Origin: Erodium maritimum
Lineage: Eukaryota; Streptophyta; Magnoliopsida; Geraniales; Geraniaceae
NCBI GenBank assembly: GCA_963921825.1
Contig: OY997594.1
Span: 67,627,675 to 67,691,674, forward strand
Direction of reading: 5' to 3'
DNA length: 64,000 bases
Below are positions 9,405 through 20,004 of the stretch, piece after piece. Position 1 is the stretch's first letter. Each line of letters starts with the position of its first letter. The notes beneath the pieces are model-generated. The model worked only from the letters and a program-made list of their open reading frames with translations, had not been told where the DNA came from and did no database searches. The translations under genes were made by a program, and so were the position numbers.

Positions 9405-11130
9405 GTCATATGGGCGCCGTCATACTGGGAGTGGGGTCGGGGTCTGGCAGTCATCACAAGGAAGGTATCCGGGTCTGCATCTTCCTCTTTTCGTTTCTAT
9501 TTTGCTTGTTGTCTTTGTTTGAGTCTGAGCTCGTCTCGGTGAGGGAGTCGATCGATCGCAGATCCAACGTCCCTTGTAGCCCTACCCCGGTTGATTCTAT
9601 TTATGGGTGGTTGTGCTGTGATTGTCATGTTTCCATTCGGGGCTGGTGTGGGAAGCTTAGCTTCATCTTTCCGACTCAGTGGTTGTCCTCTAGATCTGCA
9701 GTTTGGGCGGTGGGAGGAGGTTCTTTATCTTCGTACAAGGAAAGACACTGACTTAAGATTCTATTATCGGTCGGGGTTTTTGTCGTCTAGGGTGCCGAGT
9801 AGGTGGTGAAAGCATCTACTATCTCGTGGTCTAGTGGCAATGGTCTGGAACTCCACGAGAAATAGATGGAGGTCGGCGGTTCAAAACATCCTGATTTTTG
9901 TCTTGGTTTGTGATAGGTGGTGGTCGGAACAGCAAGGGGATAGTAATAGATTGAGGGGAGGCATAGCGCAGAGGTGTACCTCCCTCTCTGACGATCCACA
10001 GGACCCGGAATTATGTCATAATACCATGCGGATGATGTCATGGAATTGCAGAGGACTTAGGAAATTGGCCTCGGTGGAGTATTTGAAGGGAGTTATTCGA
10101 TGAAGCAAACCCTAAATCCTTTTCCTCTGCAAAAAATTTGCTAGGGTGGCCCAATTAGAGACCATAAAACTGTAGTTGAGTCTTTCGGGAGGCTGCGACG
10201 TATCGACAACGGGACACCATGGGGGGCTCATGCTCCTCTGGACGGAGGAGATACAAATCTCGATTCGGTGCTCGAGTCCTCGCTTTATAGACGTCCTCAT
10301 TTGATGGGTGGGAATCGATGAATTCCGCCTCTCAGGGATCTATGAGGAGGCTAATAGGGAGCTCTGGTGGAAAACATGGGACTTACTCAGGTCACTAAGA
10401 GGTTCGAATGTTTCAGAGAAAAAATGGATCTTGATGGGGGATTTCAACGATATTCTCAACCAGATAGAGAAGAGAGGACGTCATTCGTACCCCGAAACTC
10501 TTATCACCTCATTTAGGGACGTATTAAGGGAATTGTAGTTGCATGATATGCCATTGCAAGGGTATGAGTACACGTAGCTTAGCGATAGTGAATCGACTAC
10601 AAGGATGGAGGTGCAACTAGATATGGCCAGCATCTCCCCCGTCCTCAACCACAGGTGGCCACAAGCTCATCTAGATAACATGGTTATTTCCACGTCGGGT
10701 CATCTCCATATCATGTTCGACACGGAGAGAAGGATTGAACCCATGCCATCCCATTTTGGAAAATACAAAGGAGACGGGTGAAGCGTTGAAAAAGTGGGGT
10801 AAGGAAGTTTATAACGCTCTTTCCCGAAAGAATTTCCGTTATGAGATGGATATCCTTTGACTGAATGGCAAGGGAGATCGCACCAGTATCCGAAAACACA
10901 AAGCTCTACAAATCCCATACACCAAAGCTCTCGACAAGAAGGGAGTGTTTTGGAGAGAAAGGGAAAAACAATATTGGCTGACAGAATGGGATCGCAATAC
11001 CAAGTTTTTCTAAGCCTCCGCCTCCCAACGGAAGAACATCAACAAAGTGACAGAGCTTAAGGATGTGGAAGGAACGGTGTTGACTTGGGATACAGGACTG
11101 GGAGATAACATTTCGATCACACGGGACTAC
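9405..11130 (+). mobile_element. L1-type LINE fragment (endonuclease and start of RT region), decayed
   Basis: Plus-strand coding pieces in order: MSWNCRGLRKL, the typical start of a plant L1 ORF2, at about 10033; an APE-endonuclease piece at 10308-10538 with MGDFNDIL and EKRGR; and a later piece near 10975-11100 whose frames give DRNTKFF and ASQRKNINKVTELKD, matching the linker before plant LINE RT domains. Frameshifts and stops separate them. 9405-10020 is probably 5' UTR or ORF1 remnant. The RT, the 3' end and the A-tail are absent. The fragment ends where CACTA-terminal sequence begins. Confidence 0.75.
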
Positions 11131-11139
11131 GTGTTGCTT

Positions 11140-11655
11140 AAATCAATTATGCTCTATTTGTGTGTTATGTTCCAACTACCGGATGATTAATGATATATAC
11201 AAATAATTTACTGTTTCGAAACTTATATATATGAACTGTTCTTTTGTCTATATATATACTGCTTCATACAAGTTTATGTTTTGTGTACATATGTTCATGG
11301 GACTAATCGAAATGTGTTTGTATGGAGATTTACACTGCCTGACTTTACCCACGGATACAAATTACATGTGTGTCGAATACCTTATCCGTTGGGCAAGTCA
11401 TGACTTTAGCCACCGATGCCACATTTGTGGGTAAATTATCCTCACTTTACCCACGATACAATTTACTTGAGACTCGAATATAATATCCGTTGGGCAAGTT
11501 GTCACTTTATCCACGGATGTCGCATCAGTGGCTAAAGTACCTTCACTTTAGCCACGGATCCAAATTACTTGTGACAAATATTATATCCGCTGGTCAAGTC
11601 ATCACTTTAACCACGGATGCGCCACCCGTTGGCCAAGTCAAATTCCACAGTAGTG
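11140..11655 (+). mobile_element. CACTA terminus fragment, same family as 1-1493
   Basis: It ends ...AATTCCACAGTAGTG at 11655 (inverse CACTACTGTGGAATT), with CGA at 11656-11658 as a possible 3-bp duplication. Subterminal repeats (ACTTTAGCCACGGATGC, ATATCCGTTGGGCAAGT) occupy 11335-11640, preceded by ATGAACTGTTCTTTTG and TGCTTCATACAAG, the same order as at 965-1010. No left end or transposase is visible, so this is a deleted or truncated element. The unit sequence differs from the first copy, so it is a separate subfamily. Confidence 0.75.
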
Positions 11656-12046
11656 CGAGTGGTGCAGAGTAAAGGTGATGCCCGTGAAGGAGGAAGGGAT
11701 GGTGGTGGTGGTGAAAGGGAACGAATTTTTCGTGAGGGGCTAGGCCGCATTACGGAGAGATCCCTAGCGACTACTGCGATTGATCCCCTCATACCCAGAA
11801 ATTATGGTGGAGGTAACGAAGAGGATGGAAGGGGTTGCTATGATGGTGGTGATGATAAACAGGTTGAACTCTAGTGACGGAGAGAATTGTTAGGACCGAC
11901 CGTAAAGAGCATTGAGAGGATTCACCAGATTTATTATTAATTCTTTGATCAGTTAAGTTTAAATATAATATCATATAATCTAGTAAATAATTTATTTACT
12001 AAGTATTTCATTATTTCCTAATATATATACTCACAAAATGTATTTC
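11656..12046. other. Spacer with a short Gly/Glu/Arg-rich frame
   Basis: A plus-strand frame continues from the CACTA end through about 11874 (GDAREGGRDGGGGERERIF). I see no family match and no start outside the transposon, so it may be a scrap of a disrupted gene or chance. The remainder is AT-rich. Confidence 0.3.
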
Positions 12047-12051
12047 CTAAT

Positions 12052-12205
12052 TGTTAGTCCACATGTATATTGACAGTTTGCATATTCAGTTATCTTGTCT
12101 ATAACTCCCATCGGTTCCCTTTGTAACCATCTCTGTAACTACTCATGTGACTATTTATACTGAATATAAGGCATGGACAGCATCATGCATTGATAATTAC
12201 TGAAA
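12052..12205 (+). repeat. 5' LTR of the Copia element
   Basis: It begins TGTTAGTCCACATG and ends TTACTGAAA. It matches 15210-15363 over its whole length and is followed directly by the tRNA-Met primer-binding site. Confidence 0.9.
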
Positions 12206-15200
12206 TGGTATCAGAGCCAAAGCACGTACTGCTCTCTCATCCTTTCACATAATCATGTCCCTAGAACACTCAGAAAATTCAGAAACCACTGCAACAAACA
12301 GTCCTCATCTTCCACCTTCCCGATCACACCTTCATCCGGTATTCACCGTATCTAATATTCAGCATAAAGTTCGTATACTTGACGGCCATCGAGTCACATA
12401 TAGTCAATGGGTAAAATTGTTTCTCTTGCATTGTAAAGGATATAAGGTAACCTCTCATGTTGATGGCACTCCGCATCCGACCTCAACCGATCCGGACTAC
12501 GACACTTGGTGCGAAATAGACGCTCATGTTCTTCAGTGGATATATAGCACCGTCTCGGATGAACTCTTGAGCCGCACTTCTAATTCTCTTTCTATTTTTG
12601 ACATTGTCCACAGTGATTTATGGACTTCTCCCTTGTCTAGCACCAGTGGGTACAAGTATTATATGGTTTTGATTGATGACTTTTCTCATTATGTTTGGGT
12701 ATTTCCTCTCAAATTCAAATCTGAAGCCTTTTCAAAATTTGTTCAATTCTCTGCTTATGTCAAAACTCAATTTGGATTCCATATCAAAACTTTTCAGTGT
12801 GATCTCGGAAAGGAATTTGACAATTCCCCCTTTCATACATTTGCTAAAACTAATGGTTTACAATTCCGTTTTTCATGTCCTCAAACATCCCCACAAAATG
12901 GCAAAGCCGAGAGAATGTTACGTCGTCTCAACGACATTTCATTAACCCTCCTACATCAAGCCTCATTACCATCACATTTTTGGGTCGAAGCCATCCTCAC
13001 AGCCACATATCTCCATAATATCCTCCCCTCCAAAACTCTACATTACCGAACCCCCATGTCCATCCTATTTCTTAAACACCCTACCTACCAACATCTTCGA
13101 ACATTTGGGTGCCTTTGCTTCCCCAATTTATCAGCCAAACGTCAACACAAATTGGATCCTCGCTCCTCTCGATGTGTCTTTCTAGGCTACCCAGACAACT
13201 TTCGCGGGTACAGGTTCCTAGACTTGTCTTCAGGTAAAATACATATATCTAGACATGTTGTATTTGATGAGAACACTTTTCCTTATGCATCACTTTCTAC
13301 ACCTACTATAGATACATATTCATTTCTCCAGCATGATACCTCTCACTTTCCCGTCTCCTTGTATGATGAGTTTAACCCTTTTAGTTCTCAGCCTACTACT
13401 ACTACTCAACCAAATACCATGCCACCAAGTCCTACTATACTACCTATCCTTGACACTCACCAAACAAACCCCATAACACCAAGTCCTCCTATACCAACCT
13501 TACCCGACACTCACCAACCAAATCCCATCACACAAGAACAACCCTCTCCAAATACCTTACAAGCTCCCACTGAACCACATCGTCACCATATGGTCACTCG
13601 TTCTAGACATGGCCTTCTTCGGCCTCCATCCCGTCTTAACCTTCACATAACCACTATATCCCCGATACCTAAATCACCTCATATTTCCTTACATGATCCT
13701 AATTGGGCCGCCGCCATGCATGAAGAGTACGACGCTTTGATTAAAAATGGTACATGGGACTTGGTACCTCGCCCCACAAATTCCCCGGTCATACGATGCA
13801 TGTGGTTATTTAAACATAAATTTCATGTTGATGGTAGCTTGCACAGATACAAGGCTCGTTTAGTGGTCAATGGCAAGACACAACAGGTGGGGATCGATTG
13901 CGAGGACACATTTAGTCCTGTGGTCAAGCCAACGACCATTCGGACCGTGCTCAGTCTTGCTGTCTCACGTTCTTGGCCCATCCATCAACTCGATGTTAAG
14001 AATGCGTTCCTCCATGGAGACCTCAATGAAACCGTGTTCATGCATCAACCTCCAGGCTTCGTTGATCCTACTGCTCCTCATGCCGTGTGTCGCCTTCGTA
14101 AGTCGTTATACGGCTTGAAACAGGCCCCAAGAGCTTGGTATCAACGATTCGCTTCCTTCATCATCTCACAGGGATTTCGTAGCAGCTTATGTGATACATC
14201 ATTATTTATTTTTCATCACAACACTGACAGTGCTTACTTACTCCTCTATGTTGACGATATCATCTTGACAGCTTCTTCAACAACGTTGCTTCACAGAATT
14301 ATTGCTTCGCTATCCCAGGAATTTGCTATGTCTGATTTGGGTTCTCTTAGCCATTTTTTGGGTATCTCCGTCCAGCATACATCTCATGGATTATTCTTGT
14401 CTCAACATCAATATGCACAGGAGATTTTGGATCGAGCTCATATGAAGGACTGCAATCCTTCTGTCACTCCGGTGGACACCGTTTCCAAGCTCAGTGGCTC
14501 ATCTGAGCCTCCAATTGCTGACCCATCTAGTTACAGGCAGATCGCTGGTGCTCTCCAATATCTTTGTATCACTCGCCCGGCCCTCTGTTATGCCGTGCAA
14601 CAGCTTTGTTTGTTCATGCATGATCCGCGTGCGAATCACTTTCGATTTCTCAAACGGGTCCTTCGATATGTACAAGGCTCCTCTTCGTTGGGTCTTCACA
14701 TCACACCTGCCTCCTCCCTTACTATTACAGCTTATTCCGATGCCGACTGGGCTGGCTGCCCAGATTCCCGACGTTCGACCTCCGGCTTTTGTGTGTTTTT
14801 GGGTTGCAACTTGGTTTCATGGTCATCCAAAAGACAACCCACAGTCTCCCGCTCCAGCGCCGAAGCGGAATATCGTGCCGTCGCTAATGCTGTAGCCAAA
14901 ACGACTTGGCTCCGCAATCTTTCGTATGAGCTTCACGTTCCGGTTCCTCGTGCTTCCGTGATCTTCTGCGACAATCTGTCTGCGGTATACATGTCCTCTA
15001 ACCCTGTCCAGCATCAGCGAACCAAACATGTTGAACTCGACATCCACTTCGTCCAGGAGAAAGTACAGATTGGTGCAGTTCGTGTGTTACATGTCCCTGC
15101 TTCTTATCAATACGCCGACATTTTTACAAAAGGATTGCCTCGGTTCCTCTTTCATCGCTTCCGTTCCAGCCTGTGCGTCCGCGAGCCTCCCGCTCCGGCT

Positions 15201-15209
15201 GAGGGGGAG

Positions 15210-15363
15210 TATTAGTCCACATGTATATTGACAGTTTGCATATTCAGTTATCTTGTCTATAACTCCCATCGGTTCCCTTTGCAACCATCTCTGTAACTAC
15301 TCATGTGACTATTTATACTGAATATAAGGCATGGACAGCATCATGCGTTGATAATTACCGAAA
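15210..15363 (+). repeat. 3' LTR of the Copia element
   Basis: It follows the polypurine tract and ends TTACCGAAA before the CTAAT duplication. About four differences from the 5' LTR. Confidence 0.9.
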
Positions 15364-15368
15364 CTAAT

Positions 15369-15675
15369 ACACACTTAATGGAGAATTAGCCACTTTTAAG
15401 AATTCAGAAATAAGTCTTATTATTATTAATTAATAAGCATTTTATTTGTTTCCTTTTTTTGATGTAATCATAAAAGCATTTTATTATTTCCTAAAAATTA
15501 TTCTAAGTAATATATTCTGAAAAGTTGTCACATTTACCCAAATGTTTGCTGAAATTTTGTCCAGATGTAAGCCTATAATTACCAAACATTTTGGTTCAGA
15601 AATCTAATTTTGAGTTTAGTTAAAAAAAATTCATATAAAGATTTATGTCTGGATTACATCAACTGATAAAACTAA
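15369..15675. other. AT-rich spacer between Copia and Harbinger elements
   Basis: No ORF, no repeat ends and no regulatory motif that I can support. Confidence 0.45.
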
Positions 15676-18074
15676 GAGAATGTACATCGTGGGGGTCACG
15701 GTTTGGGGTTCAGGGTGCAAGATTCATGTGCTGATTGAGATGAATTATGATGCGAACCCCTGAATTTGAGAGATAACCATATTATGAAGATCATATATGG
15801 AGATCATGGTTTGTAAAAGTGTTAAGTGGATGCTTACTTGGATAACTAATTATCTTTTTGCTGAATTTATTAAATTCATATTTTTTAAGCGAAGGTGTAG
15901 ATTTCATTAATTAAATTGTGGAGAGACAATAAAGTGCATCAAACACTTTCTGACCACGAAGAATAGGCAAGAACACCTAATAATGTTCGCTATTCTTTTC
16001 ACAGTAGAACCGTCCTTGACGGTATTGAATTGGCGCCCTATAGGAAAAGTCAGAAAAATGGATGGGGGAACGGGGTACCAGAGATCAGAGACCTCGACGA
16101 TAATGGTGATGGTGGGAGGCAAAGCATCGACTGGGGACCCCTCACATGGCCAGTCCCCGATGCTTGGGCAGGGTCTCATCCCCCCAGTCGCCTTCATCTT
16201 TTGACGTCCTCCAATAGTAGCTCCTCCCCCAGCCCGGGTCGCCCATCCCACCCCTCTTCAGGATGGGGAGGGATCAGTGGTGGACTCAGCAGAGAGCTGG
16301 GATCCACACGCCCTCTGCCGGATCTTTGCGTGCACAAAAGTCGGGGAGTGGGGGCTGGACCACCAAGGAAGGTCTGGCTGTGTCGATTGGTATGGGGACC
16401 AATTGGGAGCACCGGGACCCTAGTTAGGTACCGGGTCCATTGTTATGCCAGAGACCCTTCCCCAAGGCAACCCAAGACTAGGTATCGGGTCCATTGTCAG
16501 CGGGATCCGAGCATCCACCTCCAGGCCCCCATCCAGGGTAGCTTCTTGTCCATGGTTCGCCCCTTGGGTTCGCGGTCGCACCACCAAGACCAGAGAGCCA
16601 CCTCTCCTGAGATTAGGGCTGAGGATTACCCCATCAGGGGCAACCCACACCCTTGTCTTCCTCCAGTGCAGAACACGGCGAATAATCATTGAGGAGGTCT
16701 CCACCATCCTCCACCATATCCCACCCCGATCCCGGGTCCAGCCCTAACTACGAGATTTGACCCACGCGATCGAGGCGGCAGCCGAAAACTTCGTAACGTC
16801 CCAAAACCTCCCCTCCGGGAGGCCGGGGGGTTGAGGTTGCCCTAGAATGGGCGGTAGGCCCTCTAGACACTAGGGCGAGGTCTTGGTGCTGGTGGGCCCT
16901 GAAGAACGGGGTATGGTTCGGCCCACAGGGAGCAGTTTTGTAGCTTGTAGCCTAAGTCACCCAGTGCCGCCTCACCCAGCCCCGACGGTCCCACTTCCGA
17001 CGACAAGAAGCACTATGGGGAGTGAGGGGCGACCCTTGCGGGCTAAGGAACTCCAGTGAGTCCCTCGGATCCTAAGCTAGGGTCACAGAGCCCAACGGAA
17101 TAGGAGATTGGGCCGAGATCTTTGGGAGAGAGGGGGGAGGATGATGGTGATGATATTTGCAGACCAACCAGAGGGACATAAGGCAAGATCGGCGGGAGAG
17201 GATGAGGGGGCATGGCTGTCGGTTTGGAAACCGCCATAACCACGGGAGAGATGGGGTTTGGGAGAGTCGCCGAAGGCGGTGGGAAAGTCAGCCATTCCCA
17301 CCCGTATTTAAACCCCGCAATAGACGTGGTCTGTGAGTTCATCGGGATGGGACAAGCGAACACGGAGATACCGAAGTCGACAGGCCCAAGCGGCGCGGCA
17401 GCAACAGCAGACGGGAGCTCCACAGCGGTGAGACAGGCTAGGGCTAGGGTAGGCTCTCAGGTCGAAATTAAATTCATATTTAAAACACTAAATACTAAAT
17501 AAAATTGGATTTTTTATAAAATTAATTAATTAACTAAAATGAAAATTTAACTTATAATTAATAAAAAAAATTAAATAAAAACCAAATAATACCATATAAA
17601 CCTAGGTTTGAATGTTGGAGCACGTATGTTGAGTTTTGTTTGTTTTCTCGATTCGAAGTGTAAATCAATGTTTTTTGGTGATCAAAGACATTAAAATAAA
17701 TTAATTAGAACAATATGAACTTAATGAGTATAAATTTATACATTTTGGAGAAGTGTTGGTGAATTGATGAATGGGAAGGGGGTATTTATAGGTACGTAAA
17801 AATTAATTTTTTATGTGCTTTTTTGTATAAAAAAATTTAAAAAACTGAGCCGAGCCTCGTGTCGCGTGCTGAGTGGCCGACGACAAACCATGGATCGTGA
17901 ACTAGGGAACTACGAAAGTGATTCGCGGTCCGTGACCCGAATCGCGAACCACAAAATTGTGGTTCGCGAGTCGCGATTCATGCACTCCACATCGTGTGAA
18001 TCACGACTCATGAACTATAATTTTTTGATTTGTGAATCGTGGTGCGTGATCTGATGCCCACGGAGTGAATGCTC
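15676..18074. mobile_element. PIF/Harbinger-like element, split by a retrocopy
   Basis: The left end GAGAATGTACATCGTGGGGG and the reverse complement of the right end GAGCATTCACTCCGTGGGCA are imperfect inverted repeats of the GxGCATxCACxxTGGG type seen in Tourist/Harbinger elements. TAA occurs on both sides (15673-15675 and 18075-18077), the expected 3-bp duplication. Removing the 1.6-kb retrocopy leaves about 0.8 kb with no transposase. The right half has a cluster of imperfect GAATCGCGA/GATTCATGA repeats (17930-18045) and, on the minus strand, CCTATAAATACCCCC near 17780-17795, which looks like a relic promoter. Confidence 0.6.
15884..17466 (-). mobile_element. Non-autonomous LINE-type retrocopy, GC-rich (family B)
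   Basis: Bounded by an exact 15-bp duplication ATTAAATTCATATTT (15869-15883 and 17467-17481), with a short T-run on the left giving the A-tail of a minus-strand insertion. The interior is markedly GC-rich against AT-rich flanks. It carries broken proline-rich frames (17423 to 17043, and others to about 15907) but no endonuclease or RT. Its 3' end is shared with 38145-38475, including DLWYP[VA]PP and a run of matching residues. It is a complete retro-insertion of a short element, 5' part of uncertain origin. Inserted in the Harbinger-like element. Confidence 0.75.
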
Positions 18075-18077
18075 TAA

Positions 18078-18471
18078 TGTTTTAGTTGAGAAAACTAGAT
18101 CCAATATAGGGATTCATATCACCTCCAACCTTTGGTCTAGGGTTGTATGTATATATCCAATCCGTCCACATCCTATTAATATTGTAAATCTTTCATTTGT
18201 GAGAACCTGATCTAATATAAAAATAAGTCATTATAATGAAAACTTAGACTCGTGGAGCTATTATTAAATCATTCGAGAAAAAGAAGCATTCAATCGATCT
18301 CCGCGCAGTTTTCTCCTAAAAATGACTTCTTCTTTTTCTTATATTCGATTTGTTGCAACTTAAATTATACTAGACACAAGATTGGTTCTATATAAACGAT
18401 GCACAATCTAACACATACTAGAAGTTGTTAGATTATATTACTAGTTATATTATCTAACAAAAGCGTTACAC
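18078..18471. promoter_or_regulatory. Upstream region of the NHL gene
   Basis: About 390 AT-rich bases between the Harbinger end and the NHL start codon. The promoter must lie here or within the transposon. I could not place a single convincing TATA box; TTCTATATAAACG at about 18386-18398 is the best candidate, about 85 bp before the ATG. Confidence 0.4.
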
Positions 18472-19173
18472 ATGGAGCTCTCACCTACACAAAATCCGAC
18501 TCTGCCCCTCCTTCGACCGCAAACATGTACAATAAGCATAACTACGAGAAAAAACAGATATTGCTGCAAAGTACATTTGGTTTTTCTCCTCCTATTGGGA
18601 ATGCTAATGCTCACGTTCATATTGGATCGTTACGATGCATTTCCCATGCCCATTCGCATCCAAATCGATTCCTTCTCTGTCTCGTCCTTGAGCTTAAATA
18701 TCTCCGATTCCTCAAATTACCCTTCCTCGATAACCGGAAATTGGAACTTCGGTTTAAGTGTGAGTAACGATAACCGGATCTTGACACAGTCGGTGGACAA
18801 GATCGAAATCACCGTTCGCTACCGCGGAGTTCCTCTATCGACGGGACATGTGACCGTTCCGTTTCAGGTGCGCGCCCAACAACACGCACCGTCCCTGCTT
18901 GATGTGGCAACAACTCAACGAGTAGAGAATTGGGTCGTGAAGAACATTGCTGCTGATCAAATTCGAGACGACGCCGTATTGTTCCATCTCACAATGAAGA
19001 CAGTGTGGTCGGCCAAAAAACGTTACGCGGTACCTTACATATGTACGGGGTTGAAGGTATTGTTTAATACCAGTTCTGGATACGATCATGGACGTGTATC
19101 AAATGGACCATGTGATTGTGATGTTTGGTATAGCATGGACCAGATCAGGGACGATCGAGGATTTTTTTTTTAA
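18472..19173 (+). CDS. NDR1/HIN1-like (LEA_2 domain) membrane protein
   Basis: A single-exon gene of 233 residues. Layout: a short Pro/Thr-rich cytosolic N-terminus; one hydrophobic segment at about residues 34-51 (HLVFLLLLGMLMLTFIL) acting as a type II membrane anchor; then an LEA_2-like beta domain with the family pattern IDSFSVSSLSLNIS, a TGNWNFGLSVSNDN core and RYRGVPLSTGHV. A cysteine cluster (GPCDCDVWY) lies near the C-terminus. Length and layout match NHL proteins (about 200-260 residues), plasma-membrane proteins that include defence regulators. Which member this is cannot be told. The first ATG is used, with a stop at TAA 19171-19173. No frameshifts; it looks intact. Confidence 0.8.
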   Translation: MELSPTQNPTLPLLRPQTCTISITTRKNRYCCKVHLVFLLLLGMLMLTFILDRYDAFPMPIRIQIDSFSVSSLSLNISDSSNYPSSITGNWNFGLSVSNDNRILTQSVDKIEITVRYRGVPLSTGHVTVPFQVRAQQHAPSLLDVATTQRVENWVVKNIAADQIRDDAVLFHLTMKTVWSAKKRYAVPYICTGLKVLFNTSSGYDHGRVSNGPCDCDVWYSMDQIRDDRGFFF

Positions 19174-19483
19174 GGTAAATGTATATTGAGATTAATGATC
19201 CTTAATAAGAATACATATTAGAGCCTCAGATAACGTTATTCCTAATCACTCGCGAACGGTCTTTGACAAACTAATGTGTAGCTTCATTTGCTGAGCCCGA
19301 TTAAACTCTAGGCGAATTTCATTAAGTTTTGAAAGTAAGGCGATATAATATTAATTGTTAATTAATTAATGATATTTCTCAACGGAGATTAAAAAAAATA
19401 ATGTTTGCTTGTATCAGCCGAACTGATCTTCGACATTTCTTCAGTTGTTGTTCCGAATCCATCTCAACCCCTCACTAATTGTA

Positions 19484-19857
19484 CGCTTACGATGGTTCGT
19501 TTAGTTCCTCTTGTGCTTCATGTTAGAAAAATCTGGGTTATATACCCTTTTTTATGCTTCTTGGTTGGAAAATCTGGGTGTTAGACCTATTGTTACTAGT
19601 TTAGCGCTTCATGGTTGTAATATCTGGTTGTCTGGCTTATTCCCATGTTGGGATGTCGAGGTTCCTTGTATAGGAATCCTCTTTCATTTATTCACTCCCC
19701 TTGTTGGGGTTCTCATAAGGCTGTGTTTTCATACCAACACTCGAGTCTGTAGTTCATTCATGGTTTCACTTTCAGGTCTGTAGCTGGACCTGCTTGTACT
19801 CCTCTCTTACCTCTTGAGATGTTTTAATTTAAATTTGCATTCGCTGATAAAAAACCT
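19484..19857 (+). mobile_element. Short retroposon with 13-bp target duplication
   Basis: CTCACTAATTGTA flanks both sides (19471-19483 and 19858-19870). The insert ends TTCGCTGATAAAAAA, the same kind of 3' end as the LINE at 39215-40520 (TTGCTGATAAAAAAAA). At 374 bp with no recognisable domain, it is most likely the 5'-truncated 3' UTR of a LINE, or a SINE using a LINE tail. The short hydrophobic frame inside (19511-19783) is not considered a gene. Confidence 0.75.
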
Positions 19858-20004
19858 CTCACTAATTGTAATGATGTAACATAAGTTATGCTCTTGTCCC
19901 AACTCATGATTATGTTCGTTGGTTTACGATCCAAAGTTATTTTATTAATAAGTTGAAATTCAACCTTTTATTTACATGACAAATTAAGAGAACCAAAATA
20001 GTTG

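Larger units (their letters stand above)
12052..15363 (+). mobile_element. Ty1/Copia retrotransposon with both LTRs, defective
   Basis: Two 154-bp LTRs (12052-12205 and 15210-15363) lie between an exact 5-bp duplication CTAAT (12047-12051 and 15364-15368). TGGTATCAGAGCC at 12206 is the primer-binding site and GAGGGGGAG at 15201-15209 the polypurine tract. A long frame (12255-15215) holds a short gag-like piece, integrase core, reverse transcriptase (YVDDI) and RNase H, in Copia order. The short LTRs and the TPVDT motif fit the Ale/Retrofit lineage (inference). Not every expected part is present, so it is broken, with about one major break. LTRs differ at about 4 of 154 sites, suggesting insertion within roughly the last one to two million years. 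Confidence 0.92.

Noticed and set aside
9820-9890. tRNA-like A/B box arrangement (GGTCTAGTGGCAATGG ... GGTTCAAA)
   Set aside because: No cloverleaf can be formed, no flanking duplication, and it lies inside LINE-like sequence. Not called as tRNA or SINE.
14494-14895. Other-frame ORFs over the Copia polyprotein
   Set aside because: Shadows of the retrotransposon coding frame.
16030-16692. 220-codon plus-strand frame
   Set aside because: Antisense to the family B retrocopy, low-complexity, without domain or start context.
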